Of a stretch of 64,000 nt of DNA, positions 61,409-64,000 are shown one piece after another. The DNA comes from Rhynchopus sp. YZ270_cl-10 (Eukaryota > Euglenozoa > Diplonemea > Diplonemida > Diplonemidae): positions 744,001-808,000 of the forward strand of contig OZ037907.1 in NCBI GenBank assembly GCA_964035575.1, in the 5' to 3' direction. The position numbers and the translations under genes are program-made. Below the pieces are notes generated by a model. The model worked only from the letters and a program-made list of their open reading frames with translations. It had not been told where the DNA came from and ran no database searches. Positions within the stretch are counted from its first letter, which is position 1; each line of letters opens with the position of its first letter.

Positions 61409-61456
61409 AAACTTGGTTGTATTAGTGGAGACACCCGAGGATGAACTCCACTATAC
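61409..61456 (+). repeat. Family H4 box, copy 6
   Basis: AAAACTTGGTTGTATTAG, TGGAGACACCCGAGGATG, AACTCCACTATAC. GTGGAG/CTCCAC here pairs where 40962 has GTGTAG/CTCCGC. Confidence 0.7.
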
Positions 61457-62331
61457 AATTTTTTTTGTTGTCGACAATCGCCGAGTAATCCCACCATGAT
61501 GGGAGAATTCGGGTCTGTACTCAATGTTGGCCGAAGCCTTTGTACTACGGAAGGTATAGACGTCGTTCGTCCTGAACCCTTAAAGAGCAACTTTTAGGAT
61601 GAAAAGAACCTCCAAAGGGGTAGTCCGCATCAAGATGTTGTACACCAATGCACGGCTACATGCTAAGAAGGGGGTGTTGAAGGATACAGTTAAGAAACTG
61701 CCTTCATTTCAAAGGTGGGAAGGTAGAGGTGGGTATACAGCCTGCACACCTCCCCCCAAGGTGTGTGACAGAGGGAATGTGTCTCTGGGCTGACGCCAGG
61801 GCACTTAAAACGCAACACAATTTATTTTTTTTTGTTTTGTTTTGAAAAGTTGGTATTACTGTATACTAGTGGGAGGGAAAAAAAACAAACAAACAAAGCC
61901 CTTTTGCTTCTGTCGACACACATCCGGCGTTTTTCCAAATGATATAAAAATCAAATGCCAAAAAAAAATAACAAAAATGATATCACGCTGTTGCTACAAC
62001 CATGTCAAGAGCTTTTATATACCGCATGGTATTGCTTTATTTCCTCCCTCAGGGGAAAGAAATTATTGCACCCTCCAGGGTCCACGTTTATCTCCGGTGG
62101 GGAGAGAAAGTGTTCCTTCAAGGCGATAAGACGGCAAAGGCGGATTTTTTTTAAAAAATCAGCTATCTGATGCGATAGTCTTCTTTTCCATTTTTGATAT
62201 GGGGACGGGAGGGCGGGATGTGCAAGCAAGTAAAGGTAAGGGCGGAGAGGAAAAAAAAAGAACTCGAATTTCATTTCTAAACGACAGAACAGAAGGCGGA
62301 GAGGGAGAGAAAAAAGTGAAGTGATCAATGC

Positions 62332-62530
62332 AGGTACCTCCGACTGACCCACCGTACGATGCCAGCTGGATGAAAGTACAATGTACCCTGCAGCTAACAG
62401 CAGAAGACGTAAAAGGAAACCTAAATAGACTTACCCTGTACCGTAGTGTGAACGGGGGGCGGTACACAACCGCTCGTCAGCCGGTGGCCCACCTTCCGTT
62501 GAAGAGTTGTGAGCTTACAGGTACTGCAGT
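62332..62530. repeat. R200 repeat, copy 2
   Basis: About 80% identical by eye to 57472-57660, with a small insertion in the middle (CTAACAGCAGAAGACG). Confidence 0.65.
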
Positions 62531-62913
62531 AAAAAAGGTTGTAAAAAAAAAAAGAGGGGAAAGAGAAAGAAGATATCACAACAACACGACAATGAATCAC
62601 CTCACGTCTTAAAACTCAAAACGATTACTCGATGAGCCTTGCGAAGGTGGAAAAAAAATAAATGTGAAAAACAAAACAAAACACAAAAAAATGGTAGTCC
62701 ACAGCTCCAAGGAAGGGAACGAAATAAAGCCCTATTTTCTTTTGTTTGCCATCTGTATATTTGATCTGACAAAACTACCTTGGACTGTCTTTCAAACCGC
62801 TTAGAAAAAAAACACGCGTTTGTAAAGAGCAAGACACAAATAAAAAACAATTTAAATGCAACAACGAAATTGAATCAGTCCCCCTCCCCCTCCCACCACC
62901 CCCCCACCAGGGG

Positions 62914-63022
62914 CAGTCATCTAAAATACGTGGCAAAATACGTATTAATACGCAATACATGGCTTACCCCCCCTCCACTCATTACGTATTAATACCGTAT
63001 CAGTACTTATTTTAGATCACTG
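62914..63022. mobile_element. 109-bp MITE with 9-bp target duplication (MULE-like)
   Basis: Ends CAGTCATCTAAAATA and TATTTTAGATCACTG, one mismatch. Flanked by CACCAGGGG at 62905-62913 and 63023-63031. A 9-bp duplication is typical of Mutator-like elements. The interior repeats ATACGTATTAATACG. Confidence 0.8.
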
Positions 63023-63114
63023 CACCAGGGGCACCCCTCACCAACTCGAGGCCCCCCCCCCGCTTTTCCTCCTCCTAACAATACCACAAATTTTTCAAAA
63101 AAAAACCCCTTTTT

Positions 63115-64000
63115 TCACTCATATACCCTTCCTAAGCAGAGCAAATGGTTTTGTGCGGTTTGTTGTTTGAGTGCTTCTGCGTAGGTGTAGTCAGAGGAGT
63201 TAACCATCTCACGGAGGGTCGGGCATATGTAGAAAGGGAAGAAGGTGCGGAGCAGGGCATGGAGCTGCATGCGTATACGGATGATCCGGCTGCGGACGAG
63301 AGAGAAGAAGTAGTGTTGTTGTACCTCAACAAGCGCCTGGCAGGCGTCCGCTTCTGGTAGTCGCAGTCTGTTGTATTCTGTCAGTGCTTTTGTTATATCA
63401 TCCCCCGCCAAACACTCATCCAAAACCACCGCATCCTGCAAACTGCAATTCATCCCCTGCCCCAAAAACGGTGCCATCGCATGCGCAGCATCTCCAATCA
63501 CCACCACATCACCACTAATATGAGACCTGCAAGACACCTTCCGAAACACCCCCTTCTGCGCCCCAGCCACATCCCCAGCCATCCCTGGAGCCGCCTCCAC
63601 CAATCGAGGTAAATGTGTTGCAAAATATTTGCTGCATTTTATAGGATCTGCTGTAAATTCTTTTAATGTCTCCTTTTTTGCTATAACCGTAAGATTGAGG
63701 TGCCCCTTCCGTGAAGGAAGGCCATGAATGATTCCTTCAGGGTGCGCCCAAACGTTGACTCTTGTAGGGTCAACAAAGTCTGGTTGAGGAATTTCCGCCC
63801 AGCAGTATCCAGAGGCCAGAACCTTCTCGGAGTGGGTAAAACCGCAATGAGAGCGGATTACTGAGTTTACACCATCGGCTCCTACTAACAAATCATAGGG
63901 GAATGTACCAGAGGCGGTGTGGATCTCTTTGGTGGTGGTGTCCACTGAGAGAACGGATGAGTTGAAATGAAATGCTACCCCCGCCTTCTCCGCCCTCTCC
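63115..64000 (-). CDS. Kynurenine 3-monooxygenase-like FAD monooxygenase, C-terminal 295 codons (5' part beyond the window)
   Basis: Frame open from base 64000 to the stop at 63115, so the FAD-binding N-terminus lies outside. Visible: LLVGADGVNSVIRS (the DG motif of class A flavoprotein hydroxylases), a substrate sheet with VWAHPEGIIHGLPSRKGH, the FAD/ribityl motif GDAAHAMAPFLGQGMN, an acidic residue pattern QDAVVLDECL, NRLRLPEADACQALV and a C-terminal helix rich in aromatic and basic residues, as in kynurenine 3-monooxygenase, where this part sits on the mitochondrial outer membrane. It would convert L-kynurenine to 3-hydroxykynurenine with NADPH and O2. Other aromatic hydroxylases share the motifs, so the substrate is probable but not proven. 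Confidence 0.8.
   Translation of the reverse strand, partial: ERAEKAGVAFHFNSSVLSVDTTTKEIHTASGTFPYDLLVGADGVNSVIRSHCGFTHSEKVLASGYCWAEIPQPDFVDPTRVNVWAHPEGIIHGLPSRKGHLNLTVIAKKETLKEFTADPIKCSKYFATHLPRLVEAAPGMAGDVAGAQKGVFRKVSCRSHISGDVVVIGDAAHAMAPFLGQGMNCSLQDAVVLDECLAGDDITKALTEYNRLRLPEADACQALVEVQQHYFFSLVRSRIIRIRMQLHALLRTFFPFYICPTLREMVNSSDYTYAEALKQQTAQNHLLCLGRVYE

Larger units (their letters stand above)
60568..62331. other. Intergenic, A/T-rich
   Basis: H2 and H4 copies, a (AAAAC)n run at 61205-61227, and a second H4-like box at 61545 (GGTATAGACGTCGTTCGTCC). No gene seen. Confidence 0.6.

Noticed and set aside
1-64000. CRISPR array, rRNA, tRNA, snRNA or spliced-leader RNA gene
   Set aside because: No regularly spaced direct repeats with unique spacers, and none of the conserved core strings I know for these RNAs was found; short or diverged RNAs could be missed.

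Overview
The window looks like nuclear DNA of a protist with euglenozoan features; a diplonemid-like organism is my best inference. Every protein-coding gene I can support, 15 firm ones plus weaker candidates, lies on the minus strand over 64 kb. Just upstream of most start codons there is a pyrimidine-rich tract followed by CAG, as expected of acceptors for spliced-leader trans-splicing in unidirectional clusters. Seven cis-introns can be read in five genes. All start with GTATG, which is also the 5' splice site of kinetoplastid spliced-leader RNA as I remember it, and six of the seven are phase 0. Coding DNA is GC-rich and clean. Introns and spacers are full of A and T runs and short mobile elements. 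No rRNA, tRNA, CRISPR or spliced-leader gene was recognised. No database search was possible.

Layout, from high to low coordinates (the direction of transcription): kynurenine 3-monooxygenase-like flavoprotein (63115-64000, cut by the window edge); secreted or targeted VOC/glyoxalase plus D-threonine-aldolase-like fusion (58813-60567); ubiquitin-like plus beta-propeller protein (56234-57400); JMJD6-type JmjC hydroxylase/demethylase (53207-54595); three-exon F-x-P-x-I-N repeat protein (49528-52207); membrane adenylate cyclase with one intact and one degenerate cyclase domain (45541-47664); TMEM18 (41886-42500); a tandem pair of ubiquitin-like plus leucine-rich-repeat genes (37702-40741); four-helix membrane protein (35846-36781); two- or three-exon protein of unknown function (32612-33746); small hypothetical gene (25601-25870); EF-hand phosphoinositide phospholipase C (20351-24175); a possible bL20m-like gene (17416-17910); twin-CX9C mitochondrial protein (10654-11634); mitochondrial ribosomal protein uL4m in three exons (4560-9431); coiled-coil cytoskeletal-type protein running off the left edge (1-1980). 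The genes do not form one pathway. The mix (mitoribosome, respiratory-type CHCH protein, lipid and cAMP signalling, cytoskeleton, amino-acid catabolism) is what a housekeeping polycistron-like array would give.

The rest is a dense record of small DNA transposons. The clearest cases are a TTAA-flanked element of about 1.8 kb inside uL4m intron 1, which contains a second inverted-repeat element; a TA-flanked pogo-like element carrying a CENP-B-type helix-turn-helix ORF, inserted into a 105-bp MITE whose empty relatives lie nearby at 27.4 and 35.2 kb; an element of about 3 kb whose ends are made of repeated CCAGATCTGG palindromes; and a 109-bp element with a 9-bp target duplication. Besides these there are at least six families of 30-100 bp hairpin or box sequences, present many times in introns and spacers. 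One copy is flanked by 29-bp direct repeats, so at least that family moves. Two C-rich islands 52 kb apart share an 82-bp sequence with one mismatch.
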